This document shows positions 25,688 through 35,061 of a stretch of 64,000 nt of DNA, piece after piece. The notes under the pieces were generated by a model, which searched no databases, had not been told where the DNA came from, and saw only the letters and a list, made by a program, of their open reading frames with translations. Both the position numbers and the translations under genes were made by a program. Where the stretch lies: positions 117,675-181,674 of the forward strand of contig DATISF010000070.1 of NCBI GenBank assembly GCA_035468985.1, written 5' to 3'. Origin of the DNA: DASVHS01 sp035468985 (GTDB lineage: Bacteria > Acidobacteriota > Thermoanaerobaculia > Gp7-AA8). The stretch's first letter is position 1, and each line of letters opens with the position of its first letter.

Positions 25688-27238
25688 TCAGGGACGAAAC
25701 TCGATCGTGATGTCCTGCAGCCAGTCGACGGCGTTGGTGTTGATGAGCGCCGGTTCGAACTGCCACTGCTGGGCGGCGAACAATGCGGCCGCGTTCAGGG
25801 CCGGGCTGGCCGTCGGCTTCACGAGTCGCACGGCGCGCACGCAACCACCGGCGGTGACCATCGTCTCCACGCCGACGTCGACCGCGGTTCGGGCCACGCC
25901 CGCCGGATACGACGGATTGACCTTGCGCGTCGCGCGGGGCACGCGGATGGCGGGCCAGCCGAAAACGCGTTCCGTGGGCATGGAGATCACCCGCGTCTCA
26001 TCGAAGCAGAGCGGCCCGTTCGGCGCGTGAACGAGCGATACGTTGTCGCTCTGACGCGGCGCGGTGATCAGGAAGTTCTCGACGATCGAGTAGCGCAGCA
26101 TCATGTCGAGCGCGCGCTTGCAGTTGTCACTGGTATCGACTGCAGAAAGGTCGTGCCAGACGACCAAGCCGTTCTCGTCGACCTTCACTTTTGCAGTGCC
26201 GAGCCATCCCTCTTTGCATCCAGTCAGGCTCATGATCGCCGCCGTCATCCCTTGTGGCAGCGTGGAGGGCAGCACGAACGGAGGGATGTCCTGGTTCGAA
26301 TCCTCCTCGACCTTCCCGAACTGTTCGAGCGCGGTGCTTTTCTCGATGTCGTTCATCAGCTTGAAGACTTTGGAGGGTGCGAAGTAGAGCCGGTCCTGCA
26401 CGTCTTCGTTGGCGAGCGAGTAGCGGAACTCGACGAAGTTGCGCTGCGGCAGGCCGATGGCGCGGCGAAGCAATTCCACCGATACGATGAGGTCGGCATT
26501 GTCGCGCGGGACACGCAACGCGCCGATGGCGTCGCGAAGCCGTGAATCGATCGACGATGCCGCCGATGGCTTCAGCGCGTGCGTGATGAGAAACCAGACC
26601 GTGTCCGCGCGAAGCTCGAGATCGGTGGAGGTCAGCGCCGCGATGAGCGTGTCCGTATCGATGAGCAGGCGAGGCTCGCTCTCGGTGACGAACATGAAGG
26701 TCTTGAACGCTTCCTTGTCGTTCGCCAGCAGCCGGGCGGCGAAGTTCGCCGCGAGCTGCGGCCGGTTCCACAGCGCGGCGCGAAAGAAGTCCCCGGCGTC
26801 GATCTTCCGCTTCTGCATCGAGGCGAAATAGGAATCGACCGCGTCGGCGCCGAGATAGGCCGCGGCGGTTGCCACCGGACCGTCAAGGCGTTTGCTGAAT
26901 CGATCGCTGATGTAGAAAGCATGGTCGATGTTGCGCTTGCCGCCGAGCAGAATCATCGCTCGCGCCTCCTCCCGAGCCGCTTCGGCGTTCGGCTCGCGGT
27001 CGGCGTATGAGCTGATGAGATTCACGAGGCCGGTGAGTCTCCGGACCGTCGCGATCCGTGCGGCGATGGTCCGCAACGCCGGATCATCGGATCGGATCGC
27101 GTTCGTGACTGCAGTTTCCACGGCTTTGAGATCGGGCTGCGCGCCAGCGGCCACCAGGTTCCGCACGGCATCCGATTGCGCAAAGCCGGCCGCTCCCAGA
27201 AAGAATGCGAGTACGAAACTGCATATCGATGCGCGCAT
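25688..27238 (-). CDS. secreted protein with C-terminal TonB-like domain
   Basis: A 516-residue protein from ATG 27238, which begins a signal peptide (MRASICSFVLAFFLGAAGFAQ). Residues about 30-400 are helical and of unknown type. The last 80 residues match a TonB C-terminal domain: VNPSYPAGVARTAVDVGV, a VRLVKPTASPALNAAALFAA core and a WQFEPALIN motif. There is no N-terminal membrane anchor or proline-rich spacer, so it is unlikely to be a classical energy transducer and may act as a soluble periplasmic partner. The middle part may be a repeat scaffold. YjbQ lies next to it on the same strand with a 19-bp gap. Confidence 0.7.
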   Translation of the reverse strand: MRASICSFVLAFFLGAAGFAQSDAVRNLVAAGAQPDLKAVETAVTNAIRSDDPALRTIAARIATVRRLTGLVNLISSYADREPNAEAAREEARAMILLGGKRNIDHAFYISDRFSKRLDGPVATAAAYLGADAVDSYFASMQKRKIDAGDFFRAALWNRPQLAANFAARLLANDKEAFKTFMFVTESEPRLLIDTDTLIAALTSTDLELRADTVWFLITHALKPSAASSIDSRLRDAIGALRVPRDNADLIVSVELLRRAIGLPQRNFVEFRYSLANEDVQDRLYFAPSKVFKLMNDIEKSTALEQFGKVEEDSNQDIPPFVLPSTLPQGMTAAIMSLTGCKEGWLGTAKVKVDENGLVVWHDLSAVDTSDNCKRALDMMLRYSIVENFLITAPRQSDNVSLVHAPNGPLCFDETRVISMPTERVFGWPAIRVPRATRKVNPSYPAGVARTAVDVGVETMVTAGGCVRAVRLVKPTASPALNAAALFAAQQWQFEPALINTNAVDWLQDITIEFRP

Positions 27239-27257
27239 GAAAGAGATGGTAGCGCGA

Positions 27258-27650
27258 TTAAGGGACATACACAGTGACGTGCCGTTCGCGAGGACCATCG
27301 AGCTCGATGAAGTAAACGCCCTGCCACGTCCCGAACACCAGCTTTCCGCGCCGGTACGGCCACGACAGCGACGTGCCGATGATCGTCGACAGCAGGTGCG
27401 CGTCGGAGTTCCCCTCGCCGTGCTCGAAGCGGACGTTCGGGATCATCGCTCGCAGCGCCTTCGTCAGATCGGCGGGGACGTCGGGGTCGGCATTCTCGTT
27501 GACGGAGATCGCGCAGGTCGTGTGCGGAGTGACGATCGTGCAGATGCCGTCGCCGTCGGTCAGCTCTGCGAGCGCGCGCTGGACCTCTTTCGTGATGATC
27601 ACGATCTGCTCGCGCGACGAGGTCCGAACGGAGAACGTCTTCTCTTTCAT
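27258..27650 (-). CDS. yjbQ: YjbQ/UPF0047 family protein (secondary thiamine-phosphate synthase type)
   Basis: A 130-residue protein of typical family length. It contains the conserved motifs TPHTTCAISVNENADPDV, EGNSDAHLLSTIIG and a GTWQGVYFIELDGPR run followed by HVTVYV. The His and Asn/Asp clusters form the putative active site. The E. coli homologue has weak thiamine-phosphate synthase activity, but the physiological role is not settled. Its ATG shares one base with the DoxX gene stop (TGATG), so the two are translationally coupled. Confidence 0.9.
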   Translation of the reverse strand: MKEKTFSVRTSSREQIVIITKEVQRALAELTDGDGICTIVTPHTTCAISVNENADPDVPADLTKALRAMIPNVRFEHGEGNSDAHLLSTIIGTSLSWPYRRGKLVFGTWQGVYFIELDGPRERHVTVYVP

Positions 27651-28939
27651 CAGCGATTGAACGGAACCTCGTTGATCCAGTGAAAGCCGCGGCTGATCAG
27701 TAGGAACTTCGAGAGATCCTTCGATCGCAACGTGATGTCCACCTTACGGTTCGCGTGCGTTCCCCTGAGCGTCAGCAGCCCCGGTTGCGGCTTCGCGTAC
27801 GCGAAGACCGATTTCTGGGCCGGTTTTTCACGAGGGGCGAGTGTCAGCGTTCGCGCTCGCTCGTCGAGCGTGGCCACGTACGGCTGGCGCGTGTCATCCA
27901 TGAGCTGAACCCATGCGATGGATTTGCCATGGAAGGTCAGTCTTCTCCATCGGAGTGAGTCGGTGAGCAGGGGAGGGAGGGACGCGCCGTCGGCCGAGAA
28001 CGCTTCGACGGTCCAGATGCCGTACAGCGGTCCGCCGTCCAGACGAGTGCGAAGCTGTTTGTAAGAAGCGTCGAGCGGAAAACCGAAGAGCGTCAGCATG
28101 AACGCCGTCGCCAGGAAAGGTGCGGCTCGCCGGAAGGCGGGGCTGGCGATCACCACCGGCTCCTGGAGCGGTGTGGTCGGGCCATGCAGCACGAAGAAGT
28201 CGAGTATCCGGCGCAGGTCGGGGATTACGAGAAACACGCCGTGAAGAAAGAGTCCGCTCGAGTAGAGCTTCACCGGAACGTCGTAGCTGAAATTGAGCAT
28301 GACGATGTTGGCCAGGACCGCCATCGAGACGAGCGCACCGAGGAGGGCGGTTCGTCGGAAGATGAGGAGGACGCCGCCGGTGACCTCACCGAGGCCGGCG
28401 AAGATCGTGTATGCCGCCGAGGCCCCCATGAATGCCCACAGCAATCCCATCGGAGAGGCATCGCCGAACGTCTCGCTCAGGCGGAACGGTGAGTTGGGCG
28501 GGAACTGCGCCGGGATGACCTTGTAGGCGCCGTACGTCAACATCGCCGCGGCGAGCGCGAAGCGGACGTACACCCGCAGCCAGGCGTGGAGCGTTTTGTA
28601 CTCCCGGCGGCGGTCGAACATCGACCAAAGCACGGTCACGATCACCGCGATGGCGGTCTGGCAGAACAGAAGGACGTAGTCGTACGTCCGGTCGCCGCTG
28701 CCCGTCGTCTCATGCGCGATCTGCTGCAACCCGAAGAGATGCCGGCCTGCGAACGAGACGATTGCTGCCCACATTGCGTCCAACGGCTCGGTGACGCGCT
28801 CGAGCGGCGGGAATGCGTTCAGGGGAAACGGGAGATCGATCAGGACGAACCAAGCCAACGCGAAACGGAAGGCCATCCGTGTGCCGGGTCGCCACGTCTC
28901 GTCCGTGGGGAATGTCTCGGAAATCATCGCCGGGAGCAT
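27650..28939 (-). CDS. DoxX-like family integral membrane protein with C-terminal soluble domain
   Basis: A 429-residue protein from ATG 28939 (an in-frame ATG at 28927 is possible; neither has a clear ribosome site). About seven hydrophobic segments occupy residues 20-300, including GLLWAFMGASAAYTIFAGLG and a GGVLLIFRRTALLGALVS stretch like the DoxX/quinone-pool family. The last 120 residues (SADGASLPPLLTDSLRWRRL onward) form a beta-rich domain with a pattern GIWTVE...LTLRGTHANRKVDI, resembling a lipocalin-like sheet. Function is not known. It is divergent from the kinase operon and coupled to yjbQ. Confidence 0.72.
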   Translation of the reverse strand: MLPAMISETFPTDETWRPGTRMAFRFALAWFVLIDLPFPLNAFPPLERVTEPLDAMWAAIVSFAGRHLFGLQQIAHETTGSGDRTYDYVLLFCQTAIAVIVTVLWSMFDRRREYKTLHAWLRVYVRFALAAAMLTYGAYKVIPAQFPPNSPFRLSETFGDASPMGLLWAFMGASAAYTIFAGLGEVTGGVLLIFRRTALLGALVSMAVLANIVMLNFSYDVPVKLYSSGLFLHGVFLVIPDLRRILDFFVLHGPTTPLQEPVVIASPAFRRAAPFLATAFMLTLFGFPLDASYKQLRTRLDGGPLYGIWTVEAFSADGASLPPLLTDSLRWRRLTFHGKSIAWVQLMDDTRQPYVATLDERARTLTLAPREKPAQKSVFAYAKPQPGLLTLRGTHANRKVDITLRSKDLSKFLLISRGFHWINEVPFNR

Positions 28940-28944
28940 ATAAT
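28939..28944 (+). promoter_or_regulatory. consensus -10 hexamer for the kinase operon
   Basis: A perfect TATAAT lies 26 bases before the kinase ATG at 28971. I see no good -35 at 16-18 bp spacing, so an activator may be needed. The 20-base leader has no ribosome site. Confidence 0.4.
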
Positions 28945-28970
28945 TGCGTCACCAAAATCAGCCCAAAACC

Positions 28971-30512
28971 ATGGCGTTTTACTGCATCCATTGCAGGTCG
29001 GAGGTCGACCCCGCGTACAAGGCGTGCCCCTTCTGCGGCGAGGCGATTACCGACTTTCTGCGGCGCTATCTCGAGGCGCCGATCGACGGCAAATACAAGA
29101 TCCTGGCGCGGCTCGGTGTGGGCGGGATGGGCGAGGTCTACAAGGTCCTGCACGTCCATCTCAACGCCATCCGCGTGATCAAGTTGATGCGCCCGGCGAT
29201 CGCCGGCGACCGTGGCGCGCACGACCGTTTCCTGCGCGAGGCGCGGCTGGCGACGAAGATCAGCCATCCGAACGTCGCCTCGCTGTTCGACTTCTCGACG
29301 CTCGAAGATGGCGCCTGGTACATGGTCTGGGAGTACATCGAGGGGACGAATCTCCACGACCTGATCGAAGAGCGCGGCCCGCTGTCTCCCCGGTACGCGG
29401 CGAAGCTGGCCATCCAAGCGCTGACGGGCATCGAGGCGATTCACCGTGCCGGCATCGTGCATCGCGACATCAGCCCGGAGAACCTGATGATCACGCGCGA
29501 CAGCGGCGGCGACGAGCGCGTGAAAATCATCGACCTCGGCATCGCCAAGCAGTGGGCCGAGGAGACGAAGGACGACAAGACGAAGACCGGGATCTTCGTC
29601 GGCAAGTGGAAATACTGCTCGCCGGAACACCTCGGGGTGCTGCCGGCGGGCGAGCGCATCGACGGCCGCGCCGATCTCTATTCCTTCGGCATCGTCATGT
29701 ACGAGATGGTCACCGGCGTCACGCCGTTCCAGGCGGACACGCCGCACGGCTATCTCGTGCTCCATGCGTCGGAGAAGCCGCGCCCTCTCCGAGAGCTGAA
29801 TCCGAGCGTGACGGCCTCTCCTGAGCTCGAGGCGATTTTGCAGCGGGCTCTGGAGAAAGATCGCAATCAACGATTCGCCAGCGCCCGCGAATTCGCCGAC
29901 GCGCTGGAGAGCGTGCTTCCCGCGCTCAGCGATGCGCCCGGCGCACCGCCGCCTCTGCCGCTGGCCACGGAGGCGACCGAAGAACCGACTCGTGTCGTGG
30001 GCCGTGTCGATCCGAATGCGCCGACGGTGGCTTCAGTCGCGCAGCCGGAGCTGGCACCGACGGTTCCGGCCACCGAGGTCGCCACGGTGTCGAAGCGGCC
30101 GGTCGCTCCATTCATCGCGGCGGCCGTGGCGCTGATTGCAGTCGTGATCGGCGGCGTCTCGATGTTCCGGCGTTCCCACCCGACCCCGGAGATCGCGCAG
30201 CCGGCGAAACCGGCCCAGGCCAGCGTGCTGGTGAACGCTCCGGCTCGATTGGCCATCAACGCGTACCCGTGGGCAAACGTGATGAGCATTCGCAACACGC
30301 GGACCGGCGCGCCGGTGGAGATCGATGGGCCGCTCGTGACGCCCGCTCCCGTCGATCTGCCGCCCGGCCGGTACGAGGTCACGCTCGCCAACCCGCGTTA
30401 CAAGGACACGATCACGCGAGTCGTCGACGTGACGGCCGGACAGGACGCGATGCTGAACGTGCAGTTCGCGGACGCGTCGTTGGCGAAGCTGCCGATCCTG
30501 GAGGGGCGATGA
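28971..30512 (+). CDS. transmembrane serine/threonine protein kinase with N-terminal zinc ribbon
   Basis: A 513-residue kinase from ATG 28971. A zinc ribbon (C5, C8, C19, C22) precedes a Hanks-type kinase domain: glycine loop LGVGGMGEVY (48-57), lysine K71 in VIKLM, HRD at 164-166 in VHRDISPENLMI, and IDLG at 187-190 in place of DFG, then SPEH and a DLYSFG motif. A Pro/Ala-rich linker leads to one membrane helix (about 380-398). The outside part ends with a PEGA-like beta domain (LPPGRYEVTLANPRYKD). It would phosphorylate cytoplasmic targets in response to an envelope signal. Its stop overlaps the next ATG (ATGA). Confidence 0.92.
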   Translation: MAFYCIHCRSEVDPAYKACPFCGEAITDFLRRYLEAPIDGKYKILARLGVGGMGEVYKVLHVHLNAIRVIKLMRPAIAGDRGAHDRFLREARLATKISHPNVASLFDFSTLEDGAWYMVWEYIEGTNLHDLIEERGPLSPRYAAKLAIQALTGIEAIHRAGIVHRDISPENLMITRDSGGDERVKIIDLGIAKQWAEETKDDKTKTGIFVGKWKYCSPEHLGVLPAGERIDGRADLYSFGIVMYEMVTGVTPFQADTPHGYLVLHASEKPRPLRELNPSVTASPELEAILQRALEKDRNQRFASAREFADALESVLPALSDAPGAPPPLPLATEATEEPTRVVGRVDPNAPTVASVAQPELAPTVPATEVATVSKRPVAPFIAAAVALIAVVIGGVSMFRRSHPTPEIAQPAKPAQASVLVNAPARLAINAYPWANVMSIRNTRTGAPVEIDGPLVTPAPVDLPPGRYEVTLANPRYKDTITRVVDVTAGQDAMLNVQFADASLAKLPILEGR

Positions 30513-31681
30513 AGCGCCTGCTCCTGTTCGTGTTGCTGATCGCGCTGCCGGTTGCCGCCGCGCAGGAGAAGTGGTGGGAGGCGTACAACCGCGGAGTCAA
30601 AGCGGTCAACGCGAAGAACTACACCGAAGCGGTTGCCGCACTGCAGAAAGCGATGGCGGAGACGCCGGCGGAGAATTCGGCGGCGCGGACGCGCAACGAG
30701 ATCTTCGTCTACGTGCCGCATTTCTGGCTGGGCATCGCGAAGTTCAATCTTGGCGACGTCGACGGTGCGCTCCGCGAGTGGAAGACATCCGAGGAGCAGG
30801 GGGCGATCGAGAAGACGGATTACTACTCGAAGCTGCGCGACTGGGTTTCGCGCGCGCAGGCCGAGAAGCAGCGCGGCGCACAGAATGCCGCGTCGGCTTC
30901 GAAAAATGCAGCGGACGCCGCGTTGAGCCGCGCGCTCGCCGGTCAGATGGACGCGCTTTCCTCCGGCGGAGACCGCACGGATATCTACCGCGCCGCGAAT
31001 CGAAGACTTCAGGAGGCGCTTTCCCTGTTCAACTCGGCCGGAACGGACATCAAGGCCTACGAGCGCGCCGCGGCGACCGCCGGCGACGCGCGGGAGCTGT
31101 TCGGGCGCGCCGCCGAAGAAGGGAAGAAGATGAAAGCGGCGCGGCCGGTGATCGTCGCCAAACAACAGCAACCCTCGCCGGTGAAGCCGAGCGTTGCGCC
31201 GCCGCCATCGGTGCCGGCGACCCAGACGGCCGCCGCCCCACCGGAACCGGTTCCGGCGTTGCCCGTTCCGACAACGACGACCGTCGCGCAGACCGTGCTC
31301 ATGCCGAAGGAGGAACCCGTTCTCGTGGCCACCGCGACAACGGCGCCGGCGGCGATCTCCGCGGCTGCGCTGCAACATGCACCGCCCACGCGCGCACAGC
31401 TCGAATCGGCGTACCGCGCCTTCGCCGCCGGCGATCTCAGCTCCTCGGAGCGCGCGCTCACATCGATGCTCGACGGGTCGCCGTCGGGTGAGGCTTACCT
31501 TCTGCGCGGTTGCGCGCGTTATACGCGAGCCGTGCTCTCCCGGAATTCCGATTCGCTTCTCGCAGCGGCGCGGAGCGATTTCAAGGCGGCACTCAAGCTC
31601 AATCGTTCCCTGCGTCTGGACAAAACGGCGTTCTCGCCAAAACTGATTGCGTTCTTCGAGGAAGTGCGCAGAGGGGGATAA
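30509..31681 (+). CDS. secreted TPR-type protein of the kinase operon
   Basis: A 390-residue exported protein (signal MKRLLLFVLLIALPVAAA). An N-terminal TPR-like block (YNRGVKAVNAKNYTEAVAAL, then FWLGIAKFNLGDVDGALREW) is followed by an Ala-rich helix and a long Pro/Ala/Val low-complexity linker (about 215-290). A second TPR-like block ends the protein (AYRAFAAGDLSSSERAL, LRGCARYTRAVLSR). The gene overlaps the kinase gene, so it is probably a periplasmic partner that binds peptides or the kinase PEGA domain. I do not recognise a named family. Confidence 0.75.
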   Translation: MKRLLLFVLLIALPVAAAQEKWWEAYNRGVKAVNAKNYTEAVAALQKAMAETPAENSAARTRNEIFVYVPHFWLGIAKFNLGDVDGALREWKTSEEQGAIEKTDYYSKLRDWVSRAQAEKQRGAQNAASASKNAADAALSRALAGQMDALSSGGDRTDIYRAANRRLQEALSLFNSAGTDIKAYERAAATAGDARELFGRAAEEGKKMKAARPVIVAKQQQPSPVKPSVAPPPSVPATQTAAAPPEPVPALPVPTTTTVAQTVLMPKEEPVLVATATTAPAAISAAALQHAPPTRAQLESAYRAFAAGDLSSSERALTSMLDGSPSGEAYLLRGCARYTRAVLSRNSDSLLAAARSDFKAALKLNRSLRLDKTAFSPKLIAFFEEVRRGG

Positions 31682-31685
31682 ACGA

Positions 31686-32501
31686 ATGCGTCACCGGATC
31701 ACAATTCTCGCCCTGGTCGTCTGCGCGGTCTTCGCAACGCGCTGCTTCGAGATCGAGCAAACCATCGATTTGAAGAAGGACATGTCCGGCACGGCCGGCT
31801 TCAAGATGGGCATCGACTTCGAGCCGATGGTCGTCATCATGGCGAACATGCAGCATTCGATGTCGGGCGCCAAAGGTGTGGCCACGAAGAAGGAGATCGA
31901 CGCCGCCAAAGCCGACTTCCTGAAGCAGCAGAAGGACAAGAAGAAGGATCCCGCGGAAGATCCGAAGAAGATGAAGGCGGAGATGAACAAGAGTCTGCCG
32001 AAGGGCATCACTCTGCTCGATGCCAACGTCGACGAGAAGGAGATGAGCGTCACGACGATGTTCCACTTCGCGTTCGACAAACTCGATCATCTCGTCGGCG
32101 TGAAGCTGCCGTCGAAGAAGAGCGCCGAGGGCAAAGGCGGCGGCGATCCGACCGAAAAGAACGTGATCGATCAGCCGTTCGAGAGTCTGGAAGTCCTGGA
32201 CAAGGGCGATACGTTCACGATCCGCACGAAGCCGCAGAACCCGGCCGAGTCCGTCAAGTCGGAGACGTCGAAGGAATCGCCCGGGAAGGTCGATCCGGAG
32301 ATGGAGAAGATGATGAAGGACGCGTTCAAGAAGATGCGCGTCGCCTACAAGATCACGGCGCCGTTCACTGTCGTCTCCACGAACGCCATGCGCCGCGAAG
32401 GCAATACCCTGATCTGGGAGTACGACTACGCGACGTTCGAGAAGATGAGCAAGAGCGGCTCGAAGGTTCCCGAAGGCGTAACCGTCACCTACAAGAGATG
32501 A
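31686..32501 (+). CDS. hypothetical secreted, lysine-rich protein of the kinase operon
   Basis: A 271-residue protein starting four bases after the TPR gene. It begins with an export signal (MRHRITILALVVCAVFATRC), possibly a lipoprotein with C20. The mature part has an alpha/beta pattern with a very Lys/Asp-rich stretch (about 75-105; KQQKDKKKDPAEDPKKMKAE). It ends in beta strands (TLIWEYDYATFEKM, VTVTYKR). It resembles LppM-like/DUF3153-type lipoproteins that start with CFEIEQTIDLKKDMSG; that similarity is from memory and weak. Co-transcription with the kinase is likely. Confidence 0.65.
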   Translation: MRHRITILALVVCAVFATRCFEIEQTIDLKKDMSGTAGFKMGIDFEPMVVIMANMQHSMSGAKGVATKKEIDAAKADFLKQQKDKKKDPAEDPKKMKAEMNKSLPKGITLLDANVDEKEMSVTTMFHFAFDKLDHLVGVKLPSKKSAEGKGGGDPTEKNVIDQPFESLEVLDKGDTFTIRTKPQNPAESVKSETSKESPGKVDPEMEKMMKDAFKKMRVAYKITAPFTVVSTNAMRREGNTLIWEYDYATFEKMSKSGSKVPEGVTVTYKR

Positions 32502-32507
32502 CGGGGG

Positions 32508-32536
32508 TGTAGGGCCGGCCGAACGCCGGCCCTACA
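32508..32536. repeat. 12-bp perfect hairpin between convergent genes
   Basis: TGTAGGGCCGGC (32508-32519) and GCCGGCCCTACA (32525-32536) are perfect inverted arms around a 5-base loop. It sits between the convergent stops at 32501 and 32548 and could terminate both transcripts, although neither side has a T run. The arm sequence looks like another interspersed GC palindrome. Confidence 0.7.
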
Positions 32537-32547
32537 TCGACCGCAAG

Positions 32548-35061
32548 TTACTTCGACAGCTCCATGTAGGCTTGCTGCAGGTTCTTGTACGCGGCCTTGA
32601 ACCGTCCCAGTCCGAGGTCTGACTCGGCCTGCGCAAACATTTTCTGCGCCTGGCCGACGTTCTGGCCGGCTGCCAGCATCGCGTTGATGGCGCTGTTGAC
32701 GATGTCGCGCGCCAGCTCCAGGTATCCGCCGTTGGCCTTCGGCAGCTGGAACAGAGCGAGCGCCCTCCCTTCGCCGGCCTGCAGATTCAGCTCGATCTGC
32801 ATGCGGAGGTCGAGATCGCGCTGCGCGTCGCCGCGCTGGTTGACCAGGTTCGTCAGATCGATGGACTTGTTGGTGATCAGGGTCGTTAGGCCGGCCGTGC
32901 TCGTGCTCAACGAGCCGGTGATGGAGAGCAGCGCGGCGGCGAGCTGCTGGCCCAGCAGGGTCTGACCGCCGGTGATCTCCGTGTGCCTGTTGGTTGACAA
33001 CAGTTCGTTCGCGTCGTCAGCCGCGTCCTGCAGGCAGACGCCGAGGAACTCGTAGGCGGCGTAGACGACCTGCGCCGGGATCTTGATCGCCAGGCTCGTT
33101 TCGGTGTCCGGCAGCAGACCGATGATCTTGTCGATGAAGAATTTGTAGCGGTTGTAATTCGTGACCGCGGCGCCATCGCCGACCGTTCCGAATGGCGTAT
33201 GGAATCCCGCGGGCGGACAGGGGATGAGCGGCAACTCGACCTGGCCGAGGGCCGTCCACCAGCTTCCTGCGAGATTCAGCACATCCTGCATCTTCTGGAA
33301 CATCACCCCCGGTGCGGCGTTGACCACCATGCGGATGGTGATGCCGTCACCGAGATTGATATCGAGGAGGGCGTTGAGGGCCGCCTGGATGGCCTGCCAC
33401 GCCAGCGAGGGGATGGTCTGCACGAAGTTCCAGATCGAGGTGACCGTGCTGATGATGCCGGCCACGAGTGTATCGACGGTGTTCACGACCGCGGCGATCG
33501 CGCTCTCCAGCGCGCTCTTCACCGCGTTGATGGTGTTGTTAAGCGTAGCGGTGGCGAAGTCGACAGCGGCTTGGATCTGGCCGGCCACGGCGTTGATGGC
33601 GGTCTCGATGGAATCACAGATCCAGTTGAAGTCGATCGACCCCAGCCCCACGCTTACATCGATCACCGGGATCGTGATGCTTCCCAGGCTGACGACGCAG
33701 TCGAGGCTGATGTTCGTGACCATCTGCAGGCGCGAGGACGCGCTTGCCTCAGCGGGCATGGCCGCGGTGACCGAACGGATCATCTCCAGTTTCGGCAGCG
33801 TCGCGGCCTGGACGGCCTGGCGGGCGCGCGCGGCGAGCGCCGGTTCGACTTCCGCGCTCGACGCTTCGATGTACGAAAGAGCCTGAGCCCGGAACGACTC
33901 CAGCTCCTGAACGCGAGCGGGATCGGGGTTGGGCTGTTGCAGCGCGGTGATGCGCTGCGCGAGGTCCGGCGCGCTCAAGGCTTGGATCATCGCCGGCGCG
34001 GTGGTCTTCCACTGTTCGAAGTTGGGCATGCCCTGCTTCAGCAGATAGACCTGTTCCGGCCCGAGGCCGGCGAGTTTCGCGCGGATGTCGCGGGCCTGAT
34101 CGGGGCTGCCGGCCATCTGCTCGAACGCTCCGGTCAACTCGTGGCGGAACTGCTCGAGCTGATCGCGTTCGGCCGGGGTGAGCGCGGCGACGCGCTCGAG
34201 GATCGAGACGCTCTCCTCCAGTTTGCCGAGCTTCTCCGGGGTGATCTGCTCGCGCAACATGAAGAGCGCGTCAGGGCTCGCGGAGGACAGCTGCGCGGCC
34301 TGGCCGTCCAGCGTTCCGACGCTCACTGCCTTGCGCGAAGACTCCGGCAGCGCGCTGACGCGCTTCAGAACGTCGGTGACGCGCGCTCGATATTTCTCGA
34401 GCTCGACCAGATCGAGCGCCGTGATCGGCCCATGCTTGGCCAGCGCGAGCGCGCCCTGCCGCAGCTCGCGCGGGATGGCGTTCATTGCCGCCGCGCCCTG
34501 CTCCCAGCCGCCGGCCCGGGTGACCTGTCTCTGCAGCATCGCCAGCTGCAGCGTAGTGAGTTGCTGGAGCGACTGATCGATCTCGTCGAGTTTCGCCCGG
34601 CCGATGCCGAGCTCCTCCAGCTTCGTGTCCGGCAGCAGCTTCAACGTCGCGACGAGCGTGCGCACGTCGTCGCGCATCTTCTCCGCCTTCGGAACGCGGG
34701 CGGTGAAATCGGATCCCTCGGCTTCCAGCTTCTTCAGCGTTTCCGCCGGCAGAACCCTGGCCAGCATCTCCGGCGCGCTCTTCCAGTCCGGAACCTCGCG
34801 CATGAACTGGCTGAACTCGGCGACCTCGGCATCGCTCAATGAGTCGATCCGGCTCTTGACCGCCGCCATCGCCTCGGGCGACTTCTTGATCGATCCAAGG
34901 GCCCCGGGCGCGTTGTCGCTGATGCCGGCGAAGAACGACGTCAGCTCCTTCCGCGTCTGATCCCGTTGCGTCGCCTCGGATGGCGGTGCGGCCGACGCCC
35001 ACCCGGTCGCCGCGATCAGGAAGAGGATGACGACAAGGGTCAGAAATCGAGCAACTCTCAT
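32548..35061 (-). CDS. large secreted, helix-rich protein of unknown function
   Basis: An 837-residue exported protein (signal MRVARFLTLVVILFLIAATGWASA). Residues 30-440 are charged, probably helical repeats with recurring phrases ending in LxxLxQxL and many E/K/Q/R. Residues about 470-600 are strikingly hydrophobic and amphipathic (INAVAGQIQAAVDFATATLN, then SALESAIAAVVNTVDTLVAG), like a tape-measure or pore-forming helix bundle. The C-terminal part returns to coiled helices (QRDLDLRMQIELNLQAGEGR). No known family is recognised. It is transcribed alone; about 280 bp of non-coding DNA lies upstream. Confidence 0.7.
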   Translation of the reverse strand: MRVARFLTLVVILFLIAATGWASAAPPSEATQRDQTRKELTSFFAGISDNAPGALGSIKKSPEAMAAVKSRIDSLSDAEVAEFSQFMREVPDWKSAPEMLARVLPAETLKKLEAEGSDFTARVPKAEKMRDDVRTLVATLKLLPDTKLEELGIGRAKLDEIDQSLQQLTTLQLAMLQRQVTRAGGWEQGAAAMNAIPRELRQGALALAKHGPITALDLVELEKYRARVTDVLKRVSALPESSRKAVSVGTLDGQAAQLSSASPDALFMLREQITPEKLGKLEESVSILERVAALTPAERDQLEQFRHELTGAFEQMAGSPDQARDIRAKLAGLGPEQVYLLKQGMPNFEQWKTTAPAMIQALSAPDLAQRITALQQPNPDPARVQELESFRAQALSYIEASSAEVEPALAARARQAVQAATLPKLEMIRSVTAAMPAEASASSRLQMVTNISLDCVVSLGSITIPVIDVSVGLGSIDFNWICDSIETAINAVAGQIQAAVDFATATLNNTINAVKSALESAIAAVVNTVDTLVAGIISTVTSIWNFVQTIPSLAWQAIQAALNALLDINLGDGITIRMVVNAAPGVMFQKMQDVLNLAGSWWTALGQVELPLIPCPPAGFHTPFGTVGDGAAVTNYNRYKFFIDKIIGLLPDTETSLAIKIPAQVVYAAYEFLGVCLQDAADDANELLSTNRHTEITGGQTLLGQQLAAALLSITGSLSTSTAGLTTLITNKSIDLTNLVNQRGDAQRDLDLRMQIELNLQAGEGRALALFQLPKANGGYLELARDIVNSAINAMLAAGQNVGQAQKMFAQAESDLGLGRFKAAYKNLQQAYMELSK

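Noticed and set aside
25688..27238. classical TonB energy transducer
   Set aside because: There is a TonB C-terminal domain, but the N-terminus is a cleavable signal followed by a long helical region, with no membrane anchor or proline-rich spacer.
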